DNA from: Brevibacillus thermoruber 423
GTDB lineage: Bacteria; Bacillota; Bacilli; Brevibacillales; Brevibacillaceae
Assembly (NCBI RefSeq): GCF_000454065.1
Contig: NZ_KE695651.1
Location: 502,258-566,257 of the forward strand
Reading direction: 5' to 3'
Length of the DNA stretch: 64,000 nt
Shown in pieces: positions 55,286 through 62,939 of the stretch (position 1 is the stretch's first letter; the number at the start of each line of letters is the position of its first letter). The notes beneath the pieces are model-generated. The model was given only the letters and a program-made list of their open reading frames with translations, ran no database searches and had not been told where the DNA came from. Both the position numbers and the translations under genes were made by a program.

Positions 55286-56887
55286 TTACAAGCGGACCTT
55301 TTCTCTGACCTGCTGCAGGGTAAACGCGTTGGACACCGCTGTCCAGATATCCGGCACCGGCGCCCCCACGTACCAAAACGCGAACCCGGCCACCGGCCAG
55401 TTCAGACTGGTCTCCAGTTTTCGTCCGATGGAACGGCTCTCTTCCATCCAGATGGAGTGCGAAACGCCGTTTTTCCGATAGCTTACCCGGTACTGACCGA
55501 GCGTGGAATCCCAGCGGACGCTCGCGCCGCTGCCGGCGGCCAGCCGGTAGGATTCGGGAATCGTCAGGTCGGTGGAGAGCCATTTTCCGTTCGCCTGATA
55601 CCAATCCCGCGTGTAGAGCGGCAGACCCACGATCAGCTTCCCGGCCGGGACCCGTCCAATCAGTCCGGAGATGCTGTCGGCCAGCCACGGCAGGGAGGAG
55701 ACGGAACCGGCTGTCGGACCGCCGCTCCAATGCTCTTCGTACGCCATCAGCACCAGGTAATCGGCATGTTGGGCCAATGCCGCATAGTCGTAGGGATCGC
55801 TCCAGTCACTGCGCAAATCGCGCGGCACGTCGACGGAGACGACCGCTCCCTTTGCATGCAGGGCGGCCGAGAGTTCGCGGACAAACGCGGTGAAGGCGTT
55901 CCGGTCATTCGGATCCATGTTTTCAAAGTCGATGTTGATCCCGTCCAGTTGGTACTTCTCGACGAGCGCGGCCAGCTTGTCCACGATGGCGTCCCGCTTG
56001 GCCGGGGCCGACAGGGCCTCGTGTGTCGCCTTCGCGTCAAAGCGGTTGCCGAACAGCGCCCACACCCGCTTCCCTTTTTCGTGTGCCCACTGGACGAGGG
56101 CAGGATCGGCGGAATCGGATACGGACCCGTCCGGATCCAGAAAGAACCAGCGGGGCGAGAGCGTGTTGACCGCAGAGCCGTTCACCAGTTGGAGAAATTC
56201 CTGGGTGGTCGTCTGGTACTGCCAGCCGAGGACGACGGGAGGCTTGGCCGACTGTTTGTCCAGACGCGTCAGCACCCGATGCAGGATGACGGCTGTCTCT
56301 TCCCTGCTGAGCGGGTCAGTGGGGCGGAAGTACCCCGCGTAGCCGACCAGCAGCTCGGTCTTGAGCGCTTCGCTGACGTACGGTTGGGCCCACGCCGATA
56401 TCCGGGAGGAATCGGCGACGGGGAGGCTCGCCGTCCCGTTCGGCTTTGTGCCCAACGCCCGCATGATGATGACGGCCGCTTCCTGGCGGGTGAGCGTCCG
56501 ATTCGGCGCGAAGGTCGTCACGCTGGTGCCGCTGACGATGCCCAAGGCGGCGGAAGCCTGCACGTCGCCGTAGGCCCAGGCGTATTTTGGCACGTCCGTG
56601 TAGGCCTGAATCTGGCTGGAGACGGGGCGGATTCCCAGCGTGCGGTTCAGCAACGCGACGAACTCCGCCCGTTTGACGGGCTGGTGGGGGTGAAAATAGC
56701 CGTCGGGGTCGCCGACAATCACGCCGGCCTGAACCAGCGACAGGATCTGCTCTTCCGCATAGCTGTCGGAAATGTCCCGCAGCGGCATGGTTTTGGCTGT
56801 CGACGCGGGCACCGCGACGGTCAGGAACAGGAGGGAAACGATCCACAGAAAAGATAGACATGTCATATGTACGTTTGTTTTTCGCAT
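55286..56887 (-). CDS. S-layer-anchored GH18 glycoside hydrolase (SLH x3 + GH18)
   Basis: 533-aa surface protein. Signal peptide (~1-32), three SLH repeats (~33-215; e.g. ILSLVQAGVIVGDPDGYFHP, KRAEFVALLNRTLG, SREETAVILHRVL), then a GH18 TIM barrel. Catalytic Glu322 is in DGINIDFENMDPNDR, and the late strand WPVAGFAFWYVG carries the conserved Trp. GH18 members of this spore-former type (YdhD/YaaH/SleL-like) cut N-acetylglucosaminyl bonds. SLH anchoring implies binding to pyruvylated secondary wall polymer. Monocistronic, facing tdh. Confidence 0.9.
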   Translation of the reverse strand: MRKTNVHMTCLSFLWIVSLLFLTVAVPASTAKTMPLRDISDSYAEEQILSLVQAGVIVGDPDGYFHPHQPVKRAEFVALLNRTLGIRPVSSQIQAYTDVPKYAWAYGDVQASAALGIVSGTSVTTFAPNRTLTRQEAAVIIMRALGTKPNGTASLPVADSSRISAWAQPYVSEALKTELLVGYAGYFRPTDPLSREETAVILHRVLTRLDKQSAKPPVVLGWQYQTTTQEFLQLVNGSAVNTLSPRWFFLDPDGSVSDSADPALVQWAHEKGKRVWALFGNRFDAKATHEALSAPAKRDAIVDKLAALVEKYQLDGINIDFENMDPNDRNAFTAFVRELSAALHAKGAVVSVDVPRDLRSDWSDPYDYAALAQHADYLVLMAYEEHWSGGPTAGSVSSLPWLADSISGLIGRVPAGKLIVGLPLYTRDWYQANGKWLSTDLTIPESYRLAAGSGASVRWDSTLGQYRVSYRKNGVSHSIWMEESRSIGRKLETSLNWPVAGFAFWYVGAPVPDIWTAVSNAFTLQQVREKVRL

Positions 56888-57041
56888 AGATGTACTCTCT
56901 CAAATTGTCAATGTTTTTGCGCGAGACCAGTCACATCCAGTGTAAAGGGAACCATTCGCACTTTCATCGCTTAAATTCTGGAAGCAGAATGAAATCATGG
57001 AAATTCGATGCACATTCCGGTCTTTTCTCTGTGAACGGGTA

Positions 57042-57050
57042 TGGTATCAT
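57042..57050 (+). promoter_or_regulatory. Extended -10 promoter of ypdA
   Basis: TGGTATCAT, an extended -10 (TGnTATnnT), 49 bp before the start codon. The -35 (TTTTCT at 57023-57028, 16-bp spacing) is weak, as is usual with extended -10 promoters. Confidence 0.5.
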
Positions 57051-57099
57051 GGAAATACGCCTGCCAGAACGTGAGGAAGGAAAAGGAAGGAACGAGGAT

Positions 57100-58083
57100 A
57101 TGGAACAGGTGATCATCATCGGAGCCGGACCGTGCGGATTGGCGGCGGCGGTGGAATGCAAGCGGGCGGGGATCGACCCGCTGCTGATCGAAAAAGGGCC
57201 GCTGGTCAATTCCATCTACCGGTATCCGACGTACATGATTTTTCACAGCACGCCGGAGCTGCTGGAGATCGGCGACATTCCGTTTACCACGGCCAATGAA
57301 AAGCCGACCAGACTGGAAGCGCTCAACTACTACCGGCTGGTGGCGTCCCGAAATGACCTGCGCGTCCGCTGCTACGAGACCGTGACGGCGGCGGAGCGGA
57401 CGGAGGTCGGGTTTCGGCTGACGACCGTCGACCGGTTTCAGACGGTGAAGACGTATGAGTGCCGCCGCTTGATCATCGCCACCGGCTATTTTGACAACCC
57501 CAACCGGTTGGGCGTACCGGGCGAGGATCTGCCAAAAGTCTCGTCGTTTTACAAGGAAGCCCACCCGTATAGCGGGATGAAAGTGGCGGTCGTCGGCGGC
57601 AACAACTCGGCGGTGGACGCCGCCCTGGAGCTGGAGCGGGCGGGAGCCGACGTGACCGTGATTTGCCGCAAGCCGCAGCTGTCCGACCACGTCAAGGCGT
57701 GGACGCGCCCCGTGTTTGAAAGCATGGTGCAGAAAGGGCGGATTCGCATTCTCTACGAAGCGACCGTGCAGGCCATCACGGAGCGGGAAGTGCTGGTGCG
57801 GCAAGGGGAAAAAACGCTCACGCTGGAAAACGACTTCGTCTTCTCGCTGATCGGGTTCCGGCCCGACCGGTCACTGCTGCACGCCCTGGGAGGGAAGACC
57901 GACCCCGAAAGCGGCGTGCCCGTACACGATCCCGAGACGATGGAGACCAATGTTCCCGGTCTCTACATCGCCGGCGTGATCGCCTCCGGCCACCACGCCA
58001 ACGCCATCTTCATCGAGAACGGCCGCTTTCACGGCAAGCTGATCGCCCGCCACCTGGCCGGTCAGCTCCGATCCGAGGGGTGA
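57100..58083 (+). CDS. ypdA: YpdA-family bacillithiol disulfide reductase
   Basis: FAD/NADPH-dependent reductase that recycles oxidised bacillithiol, the low-molecular-weight thiol of many Bacillales. 327 aa. N-terminal FAD motif GAGPCG at residues 8-13, including the conserved cysteine (Cys12) next to the flavin that defines the group. Second Rossmann motif VVGGNNSAVDAALE for NADPH, and the closing GLYIAGVIASGHHANAIFIENG. ATG 57100 preferred; upstream in-frame codons are low-quality sequence across the promoter. Single gene, with a strong terminator. Confidence 0.9.
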   Translation: MEQVIIIGAGPCGLAAAVECKRAGIDPLLIEKGPLVNSIYRYPTYMIFHSTPELLEIGDIPFTTANEKPTRLEALNYYRLVASRNDLRVRCYETVTAAERTEVGFRLTTVDRFQTVKTYECRRLIIATGYFDNPNRLGVPGEDLPKVSSFYKEAHPYSGMKVAVVGGNNSAVDAALELERAGADVTVICRKPQLSDHVKAWTRPVFESMVQKGRIRILYEATVQAITEREVLVRQGEKTLTLENDFVFSLIGFRPDRSLLHALGGKTDPESGVPVHDPETMETNVPGLYIAGVIASGHHANAIFIENGRFHGKLIARHLAGQLRSEG

Positions 58084-58086
58084 GCG

Positions 58087-58134
58087 AAAAAAGACAACGC
58101 GCCCTTGCAGCGAAGGGCGAACGTTGTCTTTTTC
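58087..58134. terminator. Bidirectional terminator between ypdA and the HIT gene
   Basis: AAAAAAGACAACG/CGTTGTCTTTTT outer stem with an inner CGCCCTT/AAGGGCG stem. T-runs on both strands. Confidence 0.9.
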
Positions 58135-58159
58135 TTTCGTCTCGACGGTCTTTGGCCGC

Positions 58160-58498
58160 TTACATCGTCCACTGAAGCTGACGGCCGCCGATCACGTGGT
58201 AGTGGATGTGAAAAACGGTCTGCTGGCCGTGCTTGCCGACGTTGGTGACGACGCGGAATCCGTCCTGGCTCACGCCGGTCAGCTCGGCCACCTTTTGCAG
58301 CCCCAGGTGCAGGTGGCCGATCAGCTCCTTGTCTTCCGGCTGAATCTCCATCAGCGAGGTGATGTGTTTCTTCGGGATGACCACCACATGCACCGGCGCG
58401 ATCGGATTGATGTCGTGAAACGCCAGGATGCGATCGTCCTCGTATACCTTTTTCGATGGCAGCTCTCCCTTTACGATCTTGCAAAAAATGCAGTCCAT
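58160..58498 (-). CDS. HIT-family hydrolase (Hint-like)
   Basis: Nucleotide phosphoramidase/hydrolase of the histidine triad superfamily, 112 aa. Zinc-type N-terminus CIFCKIVKGE, and the active-site triad in VFHIHYHVIGG. ATG 58498 is chosen because GGAAGG precedes it and the preceding in-frame codons run past a stop-poor intergenic stretch with no RBS. Single gene. Confidence 0.93.
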   Translation of the reverse strand: MDCIFCKIVKGELPSKKVYEDDRILAFHDINPIAPVHVVVIPKKHITSLMEIQPEDKELIGHLHLGLQKVAELTGVSQDGFRVVTNVGKHGQQTVFHIHYHVIGGRQLQWTM

Positions 58499-58598
58499 TG
58501 CGGCATCCTTCCTTTTTATCGGGTTTCTCCTACGGATGACATTCGCCATAAACATGCCGTTTCCTGTCGGGAGGAGACCGCGTGTAAGCGTTTTTACC

Positions 58599-58626
58599 TT
58601 GCAATATTCCCCCATTTGGTTATAAT
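58599..58626 (+). promoter_or_regulatory. Sigma-A promoter of the formate dehydrogenase leader
   Basis: TTGCAA at 58599-58604, 16-bp spacer, perfect TATAAT at 58621-58626. It implies a leader transcript of about 185 nt before the fdhF start. Confidence 0.8.
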
Positions 58627-58632
58627 GAAAGT

Positions 58633-58800
58633 GGGAAGTTCATCGATGCTTGCGGGAATGCACACATTTCTGGCACATCCTGGCTTCTCATCTTTTTATG
58701 GCGGGATTGATAACTGGTACGAAAATGCTAAGTATTAACCCACCATAAAACAGCTTGAGCGCTTTTTTGCAGGCGCGGGTTGTTTTATGGTGGGTTTTTT
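58633..58800 (+). promoter_or_regulatory. Candidate attenuated leader (or small RNA) ahead of formate dehydrogenase
   Basis: The predicted transcript from the promoter at 58621 runs into a full intrinsic terminator that ends 17 nt before the fdhF start codon. The leader also holds a 30-codon open frame (ATG 58646 to TAA 58736) with a weak SD (GGGAAG). Its stop overlaps the first base pairs of the terminator stem. Either a riboswitch/attenuator, a leader peptide or a separate small RNA would explain this. No known riboswitch core (Moco, THF, SAM) was recognised. Confidence 0.5.
58737..58800 (+). terminator. Strong terminator inside the formate dehydrogenase leader
   Basis: AACCCACCATAAAACA/TGTTTTATGGTGGGTT, perfect 16-bp stem, 28-nt loop with an inner GCGC helix, T6 tail ending at 58800. 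Confidence 0.9.
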
Positions 58801-58817
58801 GCTGCAGAGGAGGAACC

Positions 58818-61775
58818 ATGGAACAGAAAACAGTGCGATTTCAATTGAACGGTGAGGTCCACGAGGCCAAAGAAGGCACCCGCATCCTGGACTACATGCT
58901 GGAGAACGGGATCGAACATCCGCACATCTGTTATTCGCCGGTGTTGGGGCCGATTCAGAGCTGCGACACCTGTATGTGCGAGATCGACGGCAAGATCATG
59001 CGCGCCTGCTCCACGACGATCACGGAAGGCATGAACATCCAGAGCGCATCCGCCCGTGCCCGCGCCGCCCAGATGGAAGCGATGGACCGGGTGCTGGAAA
59101 ACCACATGCTGTACTGTACGGTGTGCGACAACAACAACGGAAACTGCCGCGTGCACAACACCACGGAACTCCTGCACGTGGAGCATCAGAGCCGTCCGTT
59201 CCGGGAAAAAGGGTACGAAGTGGACATGTCCCACCCGTTTTACCGCTACGATCCCAACCAGTGCATTCTGTGCGGACGCTGCGTCGAGGTGTGTCAGGAC
59301 CTGCAGGTGAACGAAACGCTGACCATCGACTGGGCGCGGGATATGCCGCGGGTCATCTGGGACGACGACAAGCCGATCAACGAGTCGTCCTGCGTCTCGT
59401 GCGGACAGTGCGTCACCGTATGCCCGTGCAACGCGCTGATGGAGAAGTCGATGCTGGGCGAAGCGGGGTTCATGACCGGCCTGGACAAAGACCTGCTCAA
59501 TCCGATGATCGATCTGGTCAAGGAAGTGGAGCCGGGCTACGGCAGCATCATGGCCATTTCCGAAATCGAAGCGGCCATGCGCGAGACCCGCACGAAGAAG
59601 ACCAAGACGGTATGCACGTTCTGCGGGGTGGGCTGTTCGTTTGAAGTGTGGACGAAAGGACGCCAGATTTTGAAAATTGAACCGACGGAAGACGCGCCGG
59701 TCAACAGCGTCTCCACGTGCGTCAAAGGCAAGTTCGGCTGGGATTTTGTCAACAGCGACCAGCGCCTGACCACGCCGCTGATCCGCAGAGGGGACGAATT
59801 CGTTCCGGCGAGCTGGGACGAGGCTCTCACGCTGATCGCCGAGAAGATGGGAGCGATCAAGCAAACGTATGGCGGCAGCGCGCTCGGCTTCATCAGTTCG
59901 TCCAAGACGACCAACGAGGAAGCGTACCTGATGCAGAAGCTGGCCCGTCAGGTATTTGAAACCAACAACGTGGACAACTGTGCTCGTTACTGTCAGACGC
60001 CGGCTTCAGACGGACTGATGGCCACCGTGGGCATTGGCGGTGACTCCGGCACGATCAAGGACATCGCATCCGCTGGATTGGTGATCATTGTCGGAGCCAA
60101 CCCGGCAGAGGGGCACCCGGTGCTTGCGACCCGCATCAAACGGGCGAAGAAGCTGCACGGCCAGAAACTGATCGTCTCCGATCTGCGCAAGCATGAGATG
60201 GCGGAACGCTCCGACCTGTTCCTGCATCCGCGGCAGGGGACGGACTTCGTCTGGATCACGGCTGTGGCCAAGTACATCATCGACCAGGGCTGGCACGACG
60301 AAGCCTTTATCAAGGCCCGCGTGAACAACTACGAAGAGTTCCTGGCGCATGTGGAAAAATACACGCTGGACTATGCGGAAGAGGTGACCGGCATCCCGAA
60401 GGAGCAGCTCATCAAAGCCGCCACGATGATTCACGAAGCGGACGGCACGTGCGTGCTGTGGGGAATGGGCGTGACGCAGAACATCGCCGGATCGCACACC
60501 TCCATGGCGATCGCCAACCTGCTCCTGATCACCGGCAACTTCGGCCGTCCGGGCGCGGGCGCGTATCCGCTGCGCGGCCACAACAACGTGCAGGGCACCT
60601 GCGACATGGGGGCGCTGCCCAGCTTCCTGCCGGGATATCAGAGCGTCAAAGATGACGTGGCCCGGAAGCGGTTTGAACACGCATACGGCGTCGCCATTTC
60701 CAGCGAGCCGGGTCTGACCAGCATTCAAATGGTGGAAGCGATCGGAAAAGGCACGCTGAAAGCGATGTACGTGATGGGCGAAGACATGGCCTGGGTGGAT
60801 TCCAACTCCAACCACGTCCAGGACATGCTGAGCCAACTGGAGTTCTTCGTCGTACAGGACGTCTTTTTCACCAAGACGGCCCAGTTTGCCGACGTGATTC
60901 TGCCGGCCGCGCCGTCTCTCGAAAAGGAAGGGACGTTTACCAATACGGAGCGCCGCATTCAGCGTCTGTACCAGGTGTTTGAACCGCTTGGGGAGTCCAA
61001 GCCGGACTGGTGGATCATTCAGGAAGTCGCCAAGCGGATGGGCTTCGACTGGAACTACAGCCACCCGGGCGAAATCATGGACGAAATCGCCTCGCTCACG
61101 CCGTTTTTCGCCGGCGTCTCCTACGATCGCCTGGAAGGCTGGAACAGCCTGGTGTGGCCGGTTCACCCGGATGGAACGGACGAACCGCTTCTCTACAAGG
61201 AGCGCTTCAACTTCCCGGACGGACGGGCGCGCTTGTCGCTGGTGGATTACGTGCCGCCGGTCGAATATCCGGCGGAATTTGACCTCGTCGTCAACAACGG
61301 CCGGATGCTGGAACATTTCCACGAGGGCAACTTGACGGACAAATCTTCAGGCATCAAGTACAAGGTGCCGGACGTCTTCGTCGAGGTGTCGCCGGAGCTG
61401 GCCCGCGAACGCGGCATCAAGGACGGCACGCTGGTCCGCCTGGTGTCCCCGTACGGCGCGATCAGGCTGCGGGCGGTGGTCACCGATCGCGTCCAAGGCA
61501 AGGAACTGTTTGTCCCGATGCACTCCGCCAGCCACGAAAACGCGATCAACATCCTGACCGGCAACGCCGTGGACGTGCGGACGCAGACCCCGGCCTACAA
61601 GCAGGCCAAGGTGCGCATGGAAATCCTCGAACGGGACGGGGAAAATCCGCTGCCGAGGTACAATCCGCGCTACGCCAAGCGCAACCCGCAGTTGGGCGTG
61701 CAGGTGGAACGCAAATGGGCGCGCAGCGACTACGAGCCCATCGCTGATGTCAATGTGGCAGGAGGTGCGCAATAA
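58818..61775 (+). CDS. Formate dehydrogenase alpha subunit (YjgC/YrhE type)
   Basis: Molybdopterin enzyme oxidising formate to CO2, 985 aa. Order of domains: plant-type 2Fe-2S (~1-80; CYSPVLGPIQSCDTCMC), NuoG-like 4Fe-4S with the CTVCDNNNGNC block, two 4Fe-4S ferredoxin clusters (CILCGRCVEVCQ and CVSCGQCVTVCPC), then the Mo-bis-PGD domain opening with CTFCGVGCSFEVW. The active-site position is Cys392 (DNCARYCQTP), where E. coli FdhF has selenocysteine. It is soluble, so probably NAD- or quinone-linked through partners not seen here. RBS AGAGGAGG. First of a three-gene operon. Confidence 0.94.
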   Translation: MEQKTVRFQLNGEVHEAKEGTRILDYMLENGIEHPHICYSPVLGPIQSCDTCMCEIDGKIMRACSTTITEGMNIQSASARARAAQMEAMDRVLENHMLYCTVCDNNNGNCRVHNTTELLHVEHQSRPFREKGYEVDMSHPFYRYDPNQCILCGRCVEVCQDLQVNETLTIDWARDMPRVIWDDDKPINESSCVSCGQCVTVCPCNALMEKSMLGEAGFMTGLDKDLLNPMIDLVKEVEPGYGSIMAISEIEAAMRETRTKKTKTVCTFCGVGCSFEVWTKGRQILKIEPTEDAPVNSVSTCVKGKFGWDFVNSDQRLTTPLIRRGDEFVPASWDEALTLIAEKMGAIKQTYGGSALGFISSSKTTNEEAYLMQKLARQVFETNNVDNCARYCQTPASDGLMATVGIGGDSGTIKDIASAGLVIIVGANPAEGHPVLATRIKRAKKLHGQKLIVSDLRKHEMAERSDLFLHPRQGTDFVWITAVAKYIIDQGWHDEAFIKARVNNYEEFLAHVEKYTLDYAEEVTGIPKEQLIKAATMIHEADGTCVLWGMGVTQNIAGSHTSMAIANLLLITGNFGRPGAGAYPLRGHNNVQGTCDMGALPSFLPGYQSVKDDVARKRFEHAYGVAISSEPGLTSIQMVEAIGKGTLKAMYVMGEDMAWVDSNSNHVQDMLSQLEFFVVQDVFFTKTAQFADVILPAAPSLEKEGTFTNTERRIQRLYQVFEPLGESKPDWWIIQEVAKRMGFDWNYSHPGEIMDEIASLTPFFAGVSYDRLEGWNSLVWPVHPDGTDEPLLYKERFNFPDGRARLSLVDYVPPVEYPAEFDLVVNNGRMLEHFHEGNLTDKSSGIKYKVPDVFVEVSPELARERGIKDGTLVRLVSPYGAIRLRAVVTDRVQGKELFVPMHSASHENAINILTGNAVDVRTQTPAYKQAKVRMEILERDGENPLPRYNPRYAKRNPQLGVQVERKWARSDYEPIADVNVAGGAQ

Positions 61776-62254
61776 TGGCGAAACCGACAACCAAGATCGT
61801 GCGTCCCGTGCTCACCGAAGCGGAAAAGCAGGCGCAGGCGCTGGAGCAGGTGAAACAGGATGCGGCGCAGCACGCGGAAGGCATCCGCGAAGCGCTGAAA
61901 CTGCTGCAGGAACTGCACGACAGCGGGATCCTGGAGGCGCTGAAGTCGCTGCTCGAAGCCAAGGAAAAGGTGGCCAAGATCGCCGTGGGCCAACTGCTTC
62001 GCCCGCCCGTCACCAACTCGATCAACAACGCGATGGCGGTGGCCGAAGCCCTGTCGGAAATCGAGCCGGACATGACCAAAAAGCTGGTCGGCAGTCTGGT
62101 CCAAGGGCTGCAGCAGGCCAAGGAGGGGCTCGAACAGGAAAGCAAAGTGGGCCTGTTCGATCTGGTCAGAGCGCTGCAGGACCCTGACATCAACCGGGCG
62201 ATCGGCTTCGGCCTCAACCTGTTGAAAGGCATGGGGCAAGGATTGAAAGAATAG
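61775..62254 (+). CDS. DUF1641 formate-dehydrogenase accessory protein (YjgD/YrhD-like)
   Basis: 159-aa helical, Leu/Glu/Lys-rich protein. DUF1641 members sit next to formate dehydrogenase genes (yjgC-yjgD, yrhE-yrhD in B. subtilis) and are needed for or associated with them. Segments LLQELHDSGILEALKSLLEAKEK and DINRAIGFGLNLLKGMG are typical. The start overlaps the fdhF stop (TAATG), so it is translationally coupled and likely made in fixed ratio to the catalytic subunit. Confidence 0.9.
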   Translation: MAKPTTKIVRPVLTEAEKQAQALEQVKQDAAQHAEGIREALKLLQELHDSGILEALKSLLEAKEKVAKIAVGQLLRPPVTNSINNAMAVAEALSEIEPDMTKKLVGSLVQGLQQAKEGLEQESKVGLFDLVRALQDPDINRAIGFGLNLLKGMGQGLKE

Positions 62255-62286
62255 CGGCAAGAGCCGGCCGGAAACGTGGTGATTCG

Positions 62287-62697
62287 GTGACCAGACGTGT
62301 GGAACATGAATTCAGCATGCTCGTACGCGAGATTCGCAAGGAATATGTGGGCAGCGGCCCGCAGCAGATCCGGACGCGCTTTGTGGGCCAGTGGGCCATC
62401 ACCGAGATGAACGGCAACTTGACCGACGTGGAGAAGTGGATGATGGACTCGAATGAGGGCCGGCGCATGATCCATGAGACGAGAACGAAAATGGTCAAAG
62501 ACATTTACAAACATGCCGAGGTGGTCAAGAAACTGGAAACCCTGGTCAACGCGAAACTGGTGACCCTGTTTGCGGACATCAACCTGGAGAACGATGTCGC
62601 GATCACGGTGTTCGTGTTTGACCGGGACATCCAGTCCGGCGCACGTTGGTCTGCCGGTTCGTCGGCGTCCCGGCGAACGTCCGCGGGCTTCCCGTAA
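62287..62697 (+). CDS. DUF2294 protein (YrhF-like)
   Basis: 136 aa from a GTG start. The DUF2294 pattern is clear: REIRKEYVGSGPQQIRTRF, ITEMNGNLTDVEKWM, and the end NLENDVAITVFVFD. B. subtilis yrhF, next to the yrhE formate dehydrogenase gene, belongs to the same family. Function unknown. The last ~20 residues (Ser/Arg/Gly-rich) extend past the normal end of the family and may be read-through into non-conserved sequence. Third gene of the formate dehydrogenase operon, followed by a terminator. Confidence 0.82.
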   Translation: MTRRVEHEFSMLVREIRKEYVGSGPQQIRTRFVGQWAITEMNGNLTDVEKWMMDSNEGRRMIHETRTKMVKDIYKHAEVVKKLETLVNAKLVTLFADINLENDVAITVFVFDRDIQSGARWSAGSSASRRTSAGFP

Positions 62698-62718
62698 TCC
62701 CGCTCTCCGGGAGCATGC

Positions 62719-62762
62719 GGCCGCGTCTGTATCCAGTCTGGATGTGGGCGCGGCCTTTTTTT
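62719..62762 (+). terminator. Intrinsic terminator after the formate dehydrogenase operon
   Basis: GGCCGCG/CGCGGCC outer stem, inner ATCCAG/CTGGAT, T7 tail. Confidence 0.88.
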
Positions 62763-62939
62763 GTCCGTGCAACTTTTTGGGTGCGTACAATCAGCATGTC
62801 GGCCGCGCAGCGGCCTCGTCTGCTTATCCGCCGCCCTTTTGGGAAACGATGAGACAGGAAGAAGGCGGGCGTCTCCATAATCTCTTCACGATGTTTTGCT
62901 ACCATCGGAACGGAGACAGAGCAGAAGGAGGAATTCACG

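Noticed and set aside
62287-62697. Frameshift in the DUF2294 gene because of its odd C-terminal tail
   Set aside because: The family core is complete before the tail; a short non-conserved extension is the simpler reading.
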